64,000 nucleotides of DNA, taken from Hyphococcus sp. (GTDB lineage: Bacteria > Pseudomonadota > Alphaproteobacteria > Caulobacterales > Parvularculaceae). The notes below the pieces were generated by a model that did not search any database, had not been told where the DNA came from, and was given only the letters and a program-made list of their open reading frames with translations. The DNA lies in contig JABDJK010000074.1 of the NCBI GenBank assembly GCA_013002535.1, forward strand, positions 35,322 through 99,321, read 5' to 3'. Shown here one piece after another: positions 19,520-28,568 of this stretch. The translations under genes were made by a program, and so were the position numbers. Each line of letters opens with the position of its first letter. Position 1 is the stretch's first letter.

Positions 19520-20274
19520 ATTGTCACCTGTTCAGTTGGCGGCGCCGGCCGTCGGAAATAGCGGGCGCCTTTTAGTTTGAGTTTGAGGGCTTGCCAGTAT
19601 ATTAGCGCAACAACGCGCAGAGCCCCGAACGGCCTCATCAACGCCGACGCGAGCAATGCGCGGTCAGTCATTTGTTTTATCTCGCCAGTAACAGACGCGA
19701 ACAGCCCGCGCTCGCCATCACGGAAATCAATCCATGCGCCGACCCGAGATTTTTCGAAGTAAAAGCGGAACTCATACGTCCCTGCAATTTCCTGAAACGG
19801 CGACACGTGAAAAACTTTCTTGGACGTCAGACGATCGCTTTTTTGAATTGGGCGAGCGTCCTCGTGTCGACAGAGATAAGCGTGGCGATCACCGAAGGTA
19901 TTGTTGACCTCGGCGATAACAGCGCGAAGGGCGCCATCCCTGTCCGTGAAGAACCAGAAACTTACCGGATTGAACGAGTAACCAGCGCAACGCGGCTGCG
20001 CCAATAAACACGCCTCACCGTCGCATAATTTGTCCAGACCATGCTCTGCAATAATGCTGCGCGCCCAATCGTAGCTGTCGGCCTCGCCAAACCCGTGATC
20101 CTTGCGCCAAAACGAAAATAGATTGTTGGCGTCAATCGAGAAAAACCGGCAGGCGCTTTTCATTGGTCGGTCAACCGGCATGAGCGCCATGTCAACGCCA
20201 TAGCGGAACGCGTTGGCGGGGCCGCCGCGCCGTTCGTGATAGGTCTCCGCCTTGACAAACCTCGGCTCTGTCAT
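19516..20274 (-). CDS. DUF1365 family protein
   Basis: RHGGPANAFRYGVDMALMPVDR-like start, CAGYSFNPVSFWFFTDRDG, KVFHVSPFQEIAGTYEFRF. Confidence 0.88.
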   Translation of the reverse strand: MTEPRFVKAETYHERRGGPANAFRYGVDMALMPVDRPMKSACRFFSIDANNLFSFWRKDHGFGEADSYDWARSIIAEHGLDKLCDGEACLLAQPRCAGYSFNPVSFWFFTDRDGALRAVIAEVNNTFGDRHAYLCRHEDARPIQKSDRLTSKKVFHVSPFQEIAGTYEFRFYFEKSRVGAWIDFRDGERGLFASVTGEIKQMTDRALLASALMRPFGALRVVALIYWQALKLKLKGARYFRRPAPPTEQVTM

Positions 20275-21572
20275 GCGGCGACGTCCAGAGCAATTTTATT
20301 ATTGATAAGATTTACAACGCTCGCGGCGCTGTTAATCCCGTCCTCATGAAATCCGTATCGCGCATAGGCGCCGCAGAACCAGGTATTGTGAATTCCTTGA
20401 ATTTCATGGAGGCGCTTTTGTGCATTCAGAGCCGGCAAATCAAACACCGGATGGGACAGCACAGTTTCATCATAGATTAACTCTTCGCGAACAGGCGCAA
20501 CCGGATTGAGGCTGACAAATATTTCTTCGTCCTCCGGCAGTCCTTGCAACAAATTCATCCAATAAGTGAAAGAATTATTCGGCGCATCATCGTTTTCCGC
20601 GCCCAAATAATTCCATGCTGACCAGCATGCTTTACGGCGCGGCATCATTCGCTCGTCGCTGTGCAGGAAGACGCGGTTCGGTCGATAACGCATGGCGCCG
20701 AGAATTTCGTTTTCACCTGGGCTCGCATCGCCAAGAAGCGCCAGCGCCTGATCGGAATGACAGGCGAAAATAACTTCATCAAAATTCTCGGGCTCTGCGC
20801 CGCCAGTTTTGACGATGACGCCGGCTTTGGCGCGGGCGACAATTTCGACCGGCGCGCCAGTGCGAACGTCACAGCCATGTTCGCGCAATCGTTTCTCCAG
20901 GCGTGCGACGTATTCGCGGCTGCCGCCATCGACGGTGCGCCAGCGGGGGTTATTGGTGGCGGATAACAGGGAATGATTCTTGAAAAAGCGGATCAGCGTC
21001 GCCGCCGGGAATTCGAGCATTTTCTGAACCGGCGTACTCCAGATCGCCCCGGCGAGTGGAAAGAGATAGCGCTCACGGAACGCCCGCGACAGCTTCATCG
21101 TGTCGAGCGTTTCACCCAGTGTCATTTCCTGACGTTCAATAAAGTCTTCGGCATGTCTATTAAAGCGAATGATATCGCAAAGCATGCCCCAGAATTCCGG
21201 CCGCATGATGTTAGTTGGGTCCGCGAAAAGCCGCTTCGGGTTATGCAGACCATATTCAAACTTTCCGCCATCGAGGCTGACCGCGAAAGACATGTTGGTC
21301 GGTTTCGCCGGAACATCGAGATCATCGAACAGTGCATTCAACAGCGGGTAATTCTGGTCATTAAAAACCATGAAACCGGTGTCTACCGGCGTCTCGCGGC
21401 GGCGCCCCGCCATGATCGTACGGGCGTGCCCGCCAAGTCGATTTTCCGCCTCGAATAGCGTCACCCGGGCTTGCGGCGCGAGATAATAAGCGGCCGCGAG
21501 ACCAGATATGCCGCCGCCAATAATGGCAATGGATTTGTCGCCCGCAGGCATATGGACGTCTTCAAATGGCAT
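20271..21572 (-). CDS. FAD-dependent oxidoreductase (flavin amine oxidase-like)
   Basis: IAIIGGGISGLAAAYYLAPQARVTLFEAENRLGGHART Rossmann motif; DTGFMVFNDQNYPLL. Confidence 0.92.
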   Translation of the reverse strand: MPFEDVHMPAGDKSIAIIGGGISGLAAAYYLAPQARVTLFEAENRLGGHARTIMAGRRRETPVDTGFMVFNDQNYPLLNALFDDLDVPAKPTNMSFAVSLDGGKFEYGLHNPKRLFADPTNIMRPEFWGMLCDIIRFNRHAEDFIERQEMTLGETLDTMKLSRAFRERYLFPLAGAIWSTPVQKMLEFPAATLIRFFKNHSLLSATNNPRWRTVDGGSREYVARLEKRLREHGCDVRTGAPVEIVARAKAGVIVKTGGAEPENFDEVIFACHSDQALALLGDASPGENEILGAMRYRPNRVFLHSDERMMPRRKACWSAWNYLGAENDDAPNNSFTYWMNLLQGLPEDEEIFVSLNPVAPVREELIYDETVLSHPVFDLPALNAQKRLHEIQGIHNTWFCGAYARYGFHEDGINSAASVVNLINNKIALDVAA

Positions 21573-21600
21573 GGCGACCCCGAGATTGCTTGCTTGATAA

Positions 21601-21630
21601 TTCCTACGAATTGCAGCCGCGCTCGGATCA
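21601..21630 (-). promoter_or_regulatory. Candidate ECF sigma (RpoE/ECF11-like) promoter for the FAD oxidoreductase operon
   Basis: Minus strand TGATCC-N18-TAGGAA, about 29 nt upstream of the 21572 ATG; TGATC-type -35 matches the known ChrR-partner RpoE specificity. Confidence 0.5.
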
Positions 21631-21777
21631 CCGCCCGAATGCAGATTTTACGCGGGATTTGCAGACCGGCATACATTCGAGGTAACGAAGATGATAATAA
21701 AACGGGTCGCGATTTGTCTGACGCATTTTTTAACCGCATGGAGTGAACCGCTTTGGTAATCGTCACGTATATCAAAT

Positions 21778-22452
21778 ATGCAAAGCAGCTTGAACATACC
21801 TGCCGATTTCGGCTTCCGGGTTCCCGCGGGGTTTTTGGCGCAGATGACGCTTAAAGATCGCGCATCCGCGACAGCAAACCCAGCTTCGGAAAATCAATCT
21901 GACGTCTGGACGCAGGAAATGCGCGCAGTGAAAGAACAGCGCGATGAGGCGGCGTTCGCGCGCCTTTTCGACCATTTCGCGCCGCGGATCAAATCCATCG
22001 TTGTCGGCGCCGGCGTCCCACCGGAGATGGCCGAAGAAATTGCCCAGGAAACGATGATCACGGTCTGGCGTAAGGCCGAACAATTCGATCCGGCGAAAGC
22101 CTCGTTCAGCGCCTGGGTCTACGCGATTTCCCGCAACAAAAAAATTGACCGCTTACGGCGCGAGAATAAACCGGCGCCGGATATGGAAGACCCAGCGATC
22201 GCGCCGTCTGCGCCGCCGCTCGCCGATGAAGTTATCGTCGAAGCGCAAGATGCGAAATCCCTGCACGCAGCGCTCGCAACCTTGCCGGAAGAACAACGCG
22301 AACCGATATTACTCGCATTCATGTCCGGTCTTGCGCACCCAAAAGTCGCGGAAAAACTTGGCGTTCCCATAGGCACCATTAAATCGCGGATCCGCCTCGG
22401 CGTTGCAAAATTGCGCACCCATCTGCGAGAGAAGGATTTGACCAATGAGTAA
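21778..22452 (+). CDS. rpoE: ECF RNA polymerase sigma factor (RpoE, ChrR-partner type)
   Basis: EEIAQETMITVWRKAEQFDPAKASFSAWVYAISRNKKIDRLRR (region 2) and LPEEQREPILLAFMSGLAHPKVAEKLGVPIGTIKSRIRLGVAKLR (region 4); adjacent to chrR. Confidence 0.92.
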   Translation: MQSSLNIPADFGFRVPAGFLAQMTLKDRASATANPASENQSDVWTQEMRAVKEQRDEAAFARLFDHFAPRIKSIVVGAGVPPEMAEEIAQETMITVWRKAEQFDPAKASFSAWVYAISRNKKIDRLRRENKPAPDMEDPAIAPSAPPLADEVIVEAQDAKSLHAALATLPEEQREPILLAFMSGLAHPKVAEKLGVPIGTIKSRIRLGVAKLRTHLREKDLTNE

Positions 22453-23092
22453 TGCAACACGGCATTTCCCAGAAGAATTGTTGCTTGATTATTCGACAGG
22501 CGCCTTAAGCAAAAGCTGGGCTCTGGCGATCGACGTCCATGCGGAATATTGCAGCGAATGCCGCGCAACATTGAACACTTTCGAAAATTTTGGCGGTGAA
22601 TTGCTTATGCGCGCTGAACCCGCCGAGGTATCAGAGGAAACGCGCAACGCCGTCCTGCGCACGATCGCGATGGATGCGCCTGCGAACGAAACAGCAACCG
22701 CAAAATCCGAATCTGTATTACCGGCGGTATTGCGTGCCGTCCTTGGTTGCGATCTGGAAGACATCAAATGGCGATCAATCGGCGCGGGCATTAAACAAAA
22801 GATCATTCATAGCGGCGACGAAGCGGTAGCGCGCTTGCTTTATATTCCGGCCGGCGTCGCCACCCCGCCCCACAGCCACCGCGGCAATGAGGCAACCGTC
22901 GTTCTTGCCGGCGGATTTTATGATGGTGATGAAAGCTTCACGCTTGGCGATGTGGAATTCACCGACCAGACCGAACCCCATACGCCGCAAGCCATGAACG
23001 ACGGCCCCTGCATCACCCTCGCCGTCACTGACGCGCCGCTGAAATTCGTCGGCCTTATCCCAAGCCTGATCCAACCGTTTTTGAAGATTTAG
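22445..23092 (+). CDS. chrR: ChrR family anti-sigma factor with C-terminal cupin
   Basis: HX24HX3CX2C zinc motif (H7, H32, C36, C39) and cupin HSHRGNEATVVLAGGF; overlaps the sigma factor stop. Confidence 0.92.
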   Translation: MSNATRHFPEELLLDYSTGALSKSWALAIDVHAEYCSECRATLNTFENFGGELLMRAEPAEVSEETRNAVLRTIAMDAPANETATAKSESVLPAVLRAVLGCDLEDIKWRSIGAGIKQKIIHSGDEAVARLLYIPAGVATPPHSHRGNEATVVLAGGFYDGDESFTLGDVEFTDQTEPHTPQAMNDGPCITLAVTDAPLKFVGLIPSLIQPFLKI

Positions 23093-23118
23093 GGCGCCGA
23101 CCTGATGGCGCGTAAATT

Positions 23119-23195
23119 TGGTGGGCCCGGAGGGACTCGAACCCCCGACCTAGCGGTTATGAGCCGCCAGCTCTAACCAGCTGAGCTACAGGCCC
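23119..23195 (-). tRNA. tRNA with CAT anticodon (best read as tRNA-Ile2(CAT) rather than elongator Met), CCA encoded
   Basis: GGGCCTGTAGCTCAGCTGGTTAGAGCTGGCGGCTCATAACCGCTAGGTCGGGGGTTCGAGTCCCTCCGGGCCCACCA folds into a full cloverleaf; CTCATAA loop and CGCT.GGTCG context resemble tRNA-Ile2. Confidence 0.93.
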
Positions 23196-23394
23196 CTTTT
23201 GGCGTCGGCGCAAAAGTCACGCCGGTCGCTTGGGAGCGCCGTCTTATCAGCAATTGTCGCGGCGTAAAACCCCGCATTATCCGCGAAAATTTGGGAAAAT
23301 ACGGGCGGCGCGGCGCCGTTTATTTCTTGTTTCGGCCTTGATTTCGCCGCGAGGGGCGGCTCATTTCACGTAAGATCTTTGAGGAGTCCCGCAA

Positions 23395-24114
23395 ATGACC
23401 ATTGCCAAACTGGCCCTACCCGTCGCCGCATTCATTATATCGGCCTGCACGGCAGCGCCCGCTGTTCACGCCCATGAGGAGCAAGCCTTCATGAGAACGA
23501 TCACAGTTTCCGGTGAAGGCCGGGCCGCCGCTGCGCCGGACATGGCGGTGATTTCCATCGGCGTTCAGAATGAAGGCAAAACCGCCTCGGAAGCGCTGCG
23601 CGCAAATTCCGACGCCATGCGCGCAACAATCAAAAAATTGAAGGATCTCGATGTCGCTGACAAAGACATTCAGACGTCGGGCCTCTCAGTCAATCCGCGA
23701 TACGATTATCAAAAGAACCGTTCGAACCCGCCCATAGTTGGCTACACAGCGTCAAACACCGTGACCGTGCGCCTGCGCGATCTTGACGACGCCGGCGCGG
23801 TTATAGACCAGGCCGTGCAATCGGGCGCAAATAATCTCGGCGGGATTTCGTTTACTTTCGCCGAGCCGAAGCCGCTCTATGAAAAAGCGCGCAAAGATGC
23901 GGTGAAGGACGCGAAAGCCAAAGCGGAACTATTGACCGACGCTGCCGGCGTCAAACTCGGCCGCCTTGTCACCATTCAGGACGGCTACGCGCAAGCGCCA
24001 AGCCCGCGCCCGATGATGGCGCGGATGGAAGCATCTGCCGATAGCTCGGTTCCGATCGCCGCCGGCGAGTCGGTCGTGACCGCGACGGTCAATATGGTAT
24101 ACGAGATAGAATAG
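23395..24114 (+). CDS. SIMPL domain-containing (DUF541) periplasmic protein
   Basis: ITVSGEGRAAAAPDMAVISIGVQNEGKTASEALRANSDAMRATIKKLK; ARKDAVKDAKAKAELLTDAAGVKLG. Confidence 0.92.
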   Translation: MTIAKLALPVAAFIISACTAAPAVHAHEEQAFMRTITVSGEGRAAAAPDMAVISIGVQNEGKTASEALRANSDAMRATIKKLKDLDVADKDIQTSGLSVNPRYDYQKNRSNPPIVGYTASNTVTVRLRDLDDAGAVIDQAVQSGANNLGGISFTFAEPKPLYEKARKDAVKDAKAKAELLTDAAGVKLGRLVTIQDGYAQAPSPRPMMARMEASADSSVPIAAGESVVTATVNMVYEIE

Positions 24115-24123
24115 CGACGCGGC

Positions 24124-25776
24124 CTAATCGCCCGCAAAAAGATCGCCAAAGAAATCGTCCTCGTTCCAGCGAGGCCGATTTTCCGTATTGGCGATCCCCC
24201 GCGCAATTCGCATATTGATATCGGCGAAGCGCACCGCATCATCATACAGGATCGGCAGTGAGATTTCGTCGCTCGGTTTGTGATAGTGATTTTTCAGGAA
24301 TTCGCCGAATTGTTCTTCGCCGCCATTGGCGAACCCGACGACGAGAAACATCGAGGGCACACCCTTTTCAACAAACCGATAATGGTCCGACCGCGTGAAA
24401 AGCCCCTGCTCCGGAATTGGATCGGGCGACAACGTAATGCCGGCCTCCGCTGCTGCCGCTCTGACAATCGGTTCAAGGGTTGACCGTTCCGCGCCAAAAG
24501 CGATGACGTCAGTGAACTCATACAAAACCAATGGCATGTCGAGATTGACATTGGCGACAATGTTTTCGCGCGCCACCGTCGGGAAATGCACAAAGTAATC
24601 CGCGCCGAGAAGACCTTTTTCTTCGGCTGTTACCGCAAGGAACATGATCGATCGCGCTGGACGCTCGCCTGCCGTCAACGCGCGCGCCGCTTCCAGCATG
24701 GTCGCGATGCCAAGCGCATTATCCATGGCGCCGTTGTTGATCCCGTCTTTTCCTTCATCGATCAATTTCTGATTGACGCCGATGTGGTCAAGGTGTCCGG
24801 TCAACACGACAACTTCGTCTTTCAGTTCGGGATCGGCGCCCGCCAAAATGCCGGCGACATTTGGGCTATCAATCATTTCGTTTTTAACTGCACCGCGCAG
24901 CAATACTTTGACGGCGAGATCAAATCCTTTCGGCGCGCCGCCTTCCGCGTCCGCCTCAGCCAATACGGCGGCGAAACTTTTTGGCGCGCCCGCAAACAAG
25001 ACTTCCGATTTTTTCTGCCGCAAAACAGCGCTTACGCTGACGCCCGGACCCGAAACATCCGCTGTTCCGTCCGGCCCGATCCAGGTCATGGATTTGCTGG
25101 CGGGATTGGCGATTTGTCGTTCCCATGGTGAGCGTTTGACCGAGTCCGACTTGCGCAAAATCACCGCGCCAATTGCGCCTATTTGCTCTAAATGCTTGCG
25201 CTTGTTTGAACTCGAACCAAAATGGGCGCGCGGTTCACTGTGGAATGAATCTGGCGCCCCGGAAAAATAAACGACGATCTTGCCGTCTACATCGAGGCCG
25301 GCAAAGTCATCATGATCGAATTCAGGGGCATGGACGCCGTAGCCGGCAAATACTGCTTCGCCAGAAGCTTCCATCGCGCTTTCCGGCTCGACTGACGCAC
25401 TGTTCGGGAAAATCACGTAATCATCGAGGTTAACGAGAATGGTTTCAGATCCGTCAGCGTTAGTGACAATTAATTTTGATTCATCATGGTTGCGCACCGA
25501 TGATCTGAGCGGCACCTGTTGAAACCAACCGCCATCATCGCCCACAGGCGTCAGACCAATCGCCGCCATTTGATCAGCGACATATTGCGCGGCGTCATTA
25601 TACCCTAGCGTCCCCGCTTCGCGGCCCCTGCGCGCATCGTCAGCGAGATAAGCGACATCGGCGCGAATACGATCGGCCGCGTTGCCCGCAATGGCGGCGG
25701 CGCCGGTATCATTGGTAGGCGCAGTTGCGCATGCTGCGGCCAAAACAATCACAAAAAATGAAATCAGAACCTTCAC
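24124..25776 (-). CDS. M28 family metallopeptidase lipoprotein
   Basis: Lipobox LAAAC; VVVLTGHLDHIGV, NGAMDNALGIATMLEAARAL, FLAVTAEEKGLLGADYF zinc-peptidase motifs. Confidence 0.92.
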   Translation of the reverse strand: MKVLISFFVIVLAAACATAPTNDTGAAAIAGNAADRIRADVAYLADDARRGREAGTLGYNDAAQYVADQMAAIGLTPVGDDGGWFQQVPLRSSVRNHDESKLIVTNADGSETILVNLDDYVIFPNSASVEPESAMEASGEAVFAGYGVHAPEFDHDDFAGLDVDGKIVVYFSGAPDSFHSEPRAHFGSSSNKRKHLEQIGAIGAVILRKSDSVKRSPWERQIANPASKSMTWIGPDGTADVSGPGVSVSAVLRQKKSEVLFAGAPKSFAAVLAEADAEGGAPKGFDLAVKVLLRGAVKNEMIDSPNVAGILAGADPELKDEVVVLTGHLDHIGVNQKLIDEGKDGINNGAMDNALGIATMLEAARALTAGERPARSIMFLAVTAEEKGLLGADYFVHFPTVARENIVANVNLDMPLVLYEFTDVIAFGAERSTLEPIVRAAAAEAGITLSPDPIPEQGLFTRSDHYRFVEKGVPSMFLVVGFANGGEEQFGEFLKNHYHKPSDEISLPILYDDAVRFADINMRIARGIANTENRPRWNEDDFFGDLFAGD

Positions 25777-25971
25777 GGCAAATACCCCTCATCACAGTCG
25801 GTTTTTATCTTTTCCGCCAACTTATGCAGTTGTAGCAGCGCTGACAATGCGCCCGAAAATCGCCCTAAAGGCATGGAATATATTGCCTTTCAGACGCCGA
25901 TTTTTCGATTCGGACATCCTTGGAGGAAATGCGCGCACGCTGTATTATCGCGCACAGTGAGGGGTATCGTT

Positions 25972-26850
25972 ATGGCGAAAATTTCAAGGTTTTTTTTGGC
26001 GGCCAGCGCAGCGCTTATTACGTCGGCCAACGCACATCCGCATCATGACAGCGATCCGCTCGCCGATCACGACCATGACGGAAACTGGGTGCATGAGAAC
26101 GGCATTGGCGCAGACCCTGACCGTGACACTAATCCGGCGACGAATACGCGCATCATTCCGTTTATCGCTGATGCGAAAATCGCCGCCGACGATCCGCCTT
26201 ATGATGTTATTACGTTTGAACCGCCGCCCGGAGAGCACGGCGAGAAAATCATTCAGGATTATTACGCTGATCATGGCGTCAAATTCAGCAAGGGCCTTTC
26301 CTGGCAAGTCTGCGAAGGCCAGCGCCGATTTCTTTACGACACCATGTGCACCTATGAAGCGCCGACCAGCGGGAAATTCGCAGCGGGATATTTGAGTTAT
26401 CTCAACTTCCCCCTCGCCATGGAGTTTGAAAAGCCGGTCTGCGTTGTCACCATGTCTATCTATCCGACGGGCGGCAAAGAGGGCGAACCTTTCGAGTTCA
26501 AAATCGAAGGCTGGACCGAAAGCGGCCAACAACTTTCAACGGCGTCAATTGAGTTCGAATGGACCAACAACACGGTGCGCTGGCGCAATATGGCGGGTGC
26601 GTTTTTTGTTGATCAACGCGCGAAGAAAATTACGGTTTCCATGCGCAGCCTTGACAAAAAAGAAAGTTCCAAAACGCTGCGCTATCTGATCGATGATCTC
26701 GCATTCGTTGATGATGGCTGTGATGCGGCCCTCGACGACATTGAGGATCGCACCGGCGTTGATCTGCGCGCGCAAGCCGAACCCGTCACGTTGGAAGACC
26801 CGCCGTTGACGCTGGAAATTGATCTCGCTGAGGCGCCGGAAGGCAGTTAA
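25972..26850 (+). CDS. Exported protein of unknown function with His/Asp-rich N-terminus
   Basis: Signal peptide MAKISRFFLAASAALITSANA then HPHHDSDPLADHDHDGNWVHENGIGADPDRDTNP; no family recognised. Confidence 0.7.
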   Translation: MAKISRFFLAASAALITSANAHPHHDSDPLADHDHDGNWVHENGIGADPDRDTNPATNTRIIPFIADAKIAADDPPYDVITFEPPPGEHGEKIIQDYYADHGVKFSKGLSWQVCEGQRRFLYDTMCTYEAPTSGKFAAGYLSYLNFPLAMEFEKPVCVVTMSIYPTGGKEGEPFEFKIEGWTESGQQLSTASIEFEWTNNTVRWRNMAGAFFVDQRAKKITVSMRSLDKKESSKTLRYLIDDLAFVDDGCDAALDDIEDRTGVDLRAQAEPVTLEDPPLTLEIDLAEAPEGS

Positions 26851-26857
26851 GGCGGCG

Positions 26858-27160
26858 ATGGCTGGCAGCGGTATTCTTTACGAAGTCAATGTTACACTGG
26901 CGCCGGACATTCGCGAGGCCTACGCGAAATGGCTCGGCGCTCATGTCGACGAGATGCTGTCGATTGACGGATTTATCGGCGCCTCAGTCTATGTCGATAC
27001 GGAAGACGATTGCAAAATGACCGCGCATTATATTTTGCGCGATCAGGCGGCTCTCGATTCTTATCTGGCAGAGCACGCGCCGCACATGCGCGAAGACGGC
27101 GTCAAACATTTCGGCGATAAATTTAAAGCGACCCGGCGCGTGATGCAGACGTTGGGATGA
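26858..27160 (+). CDS. DUF4286 family protein
   Basis: ILYEVNVTLAPDIREAYAKWLGAHVDEMLSIDGFIGASVY. Confidence 0.8.
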   Translation: MAGSGILYEVNVTLAPDIREAYAKWLGAHVDEMLSIDGFIGASVYVDTEDDCKMTAHYILRDQAALDSYLAEHAPHMREDGVKHFGDKFKATRRVMQTLG

Positions 27161-27164
27161 TTTT

Positions 27165-27239
27165 GTCATTACCGGGTTCATCCCCGTAATCCAGAAAACA
27201 ATTTATGACTGGATTGCCGAAACAAGTCCGGCAATGACA
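27165..27239. repeat. Long imperfect palindromic intergenic repeat
   Basis: gtcattaccgggttcatccccgtaatccag ... ctggattgccgaaacaagtccggcaatgac. Confidence 0.75.
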
Positions 27240-27259
27240 GAAGATAAAAAATAAAGAAG

Positions 27260-27820
27260 TCAGAGCGCCTTCCGCATCTTAATGATCGTATTGTCGGCGC
27301 CATTTTCTGCTTTCTCTACGACCCGTTCAAATTCAACATACCCACGCGCGAGATAAAGCGGATAGCCGGGCACAGTTGAGCCAAGCTCAATCGTTTTGAA
27401 GCCCGCCTCGCGCGCAGCGTTTTCTCCAAGGTCAAGCAGCAGTGTGCCGATCCCGCGTCGGGTCCAGTCAGGATGCGTGTACATGGCGCGAATGCGCGCC
27501 GGTTCCGTTGCCGGGTCAGACATTGAATCGTCACGGCCTTTGGTATGGTCGCCGCCATAGAGCGTGCGGCGCTTGCCCCAGCCGCCACAGGCGACGGCAA
27601 CGGTCTCACCCTCTTTTTCGGTTTCGATGATGAAGTACGTGCCGTCCTCAATCAGGGACATATCGAGCCCCATGGATTCTTGCGCCGCGGCGATCTCTTC
27701 GGCCGAGAGAAAATCTTTCATGTTCTCGGCGATGGACGCCCGCATAATTGATACGATCGTGTCGATATCGTCATGGGTCGCAACGCGATGGGTGAAGATA
27801 TGTGGCATATCCAAAATCAT
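27260..27820 (-). CDS. GNAT family N-acetyltransferase
   Basis: RAMYTHPDWTRRGIGTLLLDLGENAAREAGFKTIELGSTVPGYPLYLARGY. Confidence 0.9.
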   Translation of the reverse strand: MILDMPHIFTHRVATHDDIDTIVSIMRASIAENMKDFLSAEEIAAAQESMGLDMSLIEDGTYFIIETEKEGETVAVACGGWGKRRTLYGGDHTKGRDDSMSDPATEPARIRAMYTHPDWTRRGIGTLLLDLGENAAREAGFKTIELGSTVPGYPLYLARGYVEFERVVEKAENGADNTIIKMRKAL

Positions 27821-27878
27821 AGACCATACGGCGCGGTTGTTCGAATATTTTCAAGCACCGAGGCAGATCTACTATCCG

Positions 27879-27960
27879 CTCATTCCCGCGCCGCGCGCGA
27901 AGGCGCGCTGATCATATTAGGACCGCATTGGCGGTCGGGCGGGATTCCAGATCAGTAGAA
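27879..27960. repeat. Intergenic double-hairpin repeat element, copy 2
   Basis: GCGCGCGAAGGCGCGC (27893-27908), 12 nt, GACCGCATTGGCGGTC (27921-27936); same layout as copy 1. Confidence 0.7.
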
Positions 27961-28096
27961 GAAGCCGGTCAGCGCCCGTTACGATTTATTCACTGGGTCA
28001 CCGCTTTCGCGGGCATGAGCGGGCTCTGATTGACGAAACAACAAACGGCGCACTGCGTTGCCGCAATGCGCCGCGTCAAAATCAGCGTAACGTCAA

Positions 28097-28432
28097 TCAG
28101 TCAGACTGGTCGTCAATCGCGGCGTCAGGTGCATTTTTCATGACCGACGCGATGCCATTGTCGCAGGACGACATGGACTCATACGCCTCGGATTTGCCGA
28201 TGACTTCGCCATTGCCGGCTTTCAGAACAAAATACGGTTTGCCGTTCGTCTGTTCTTTTTTCTCAAAGCGGCCTTCGTCTTGAGAATTCTTCTTCACGGA
28301 CGCAATGCCGTTCTCGCAGGAGGCTTTGGCCTTGTAGCCTTCAGAAGCGAGAATGTTCTCGCCATTGCCGGCTTTCAGCCGAAAACGGAATTCTCCGGCC
28401 TTGTCTTTATACATTTCAAACTTTCCAGCCAT
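28097..28432 (-). CDS. YegP family protein (two DUF1508 repeats)
   Basis: FEMYKDKAGEFRFRLKAGNGENILASEGYKAKASCENGIASVKKN and second repeat KPYFVLKAGNGEVIGKSEAYESMSSCDNGIASVMKN. Confidence 0.93.
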   Translation of the reverse strand: MAGKFEMYKDKAGEFRFRLKAGNGENILASEGYKAKASCENGIASVKKNSQDEGRFEKKEQTNGKPYFVLKAGNGEVIGKSEAYESMSSCDNGIASVMKNAPDAAIDDQSD

Positions 28433-28568
28433 CGCGGGCGTCTCCTTTAAATCTGATCAGTTCTCCCCTGCGCCCTGATATTCGCGATTCATCACAGGAT
28501 TGCAAATATTTGCAGTCGTATTAAAGCCAAATGTTCCAGAATCGTTCTCATTTGCGTATGGTTGCTTG

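Noticed and set aside
24586-25131. 181-aa plus-strand ORF antisense to the M28 peptidase
   Set aside because: Antisense shadow ORF; no domain features
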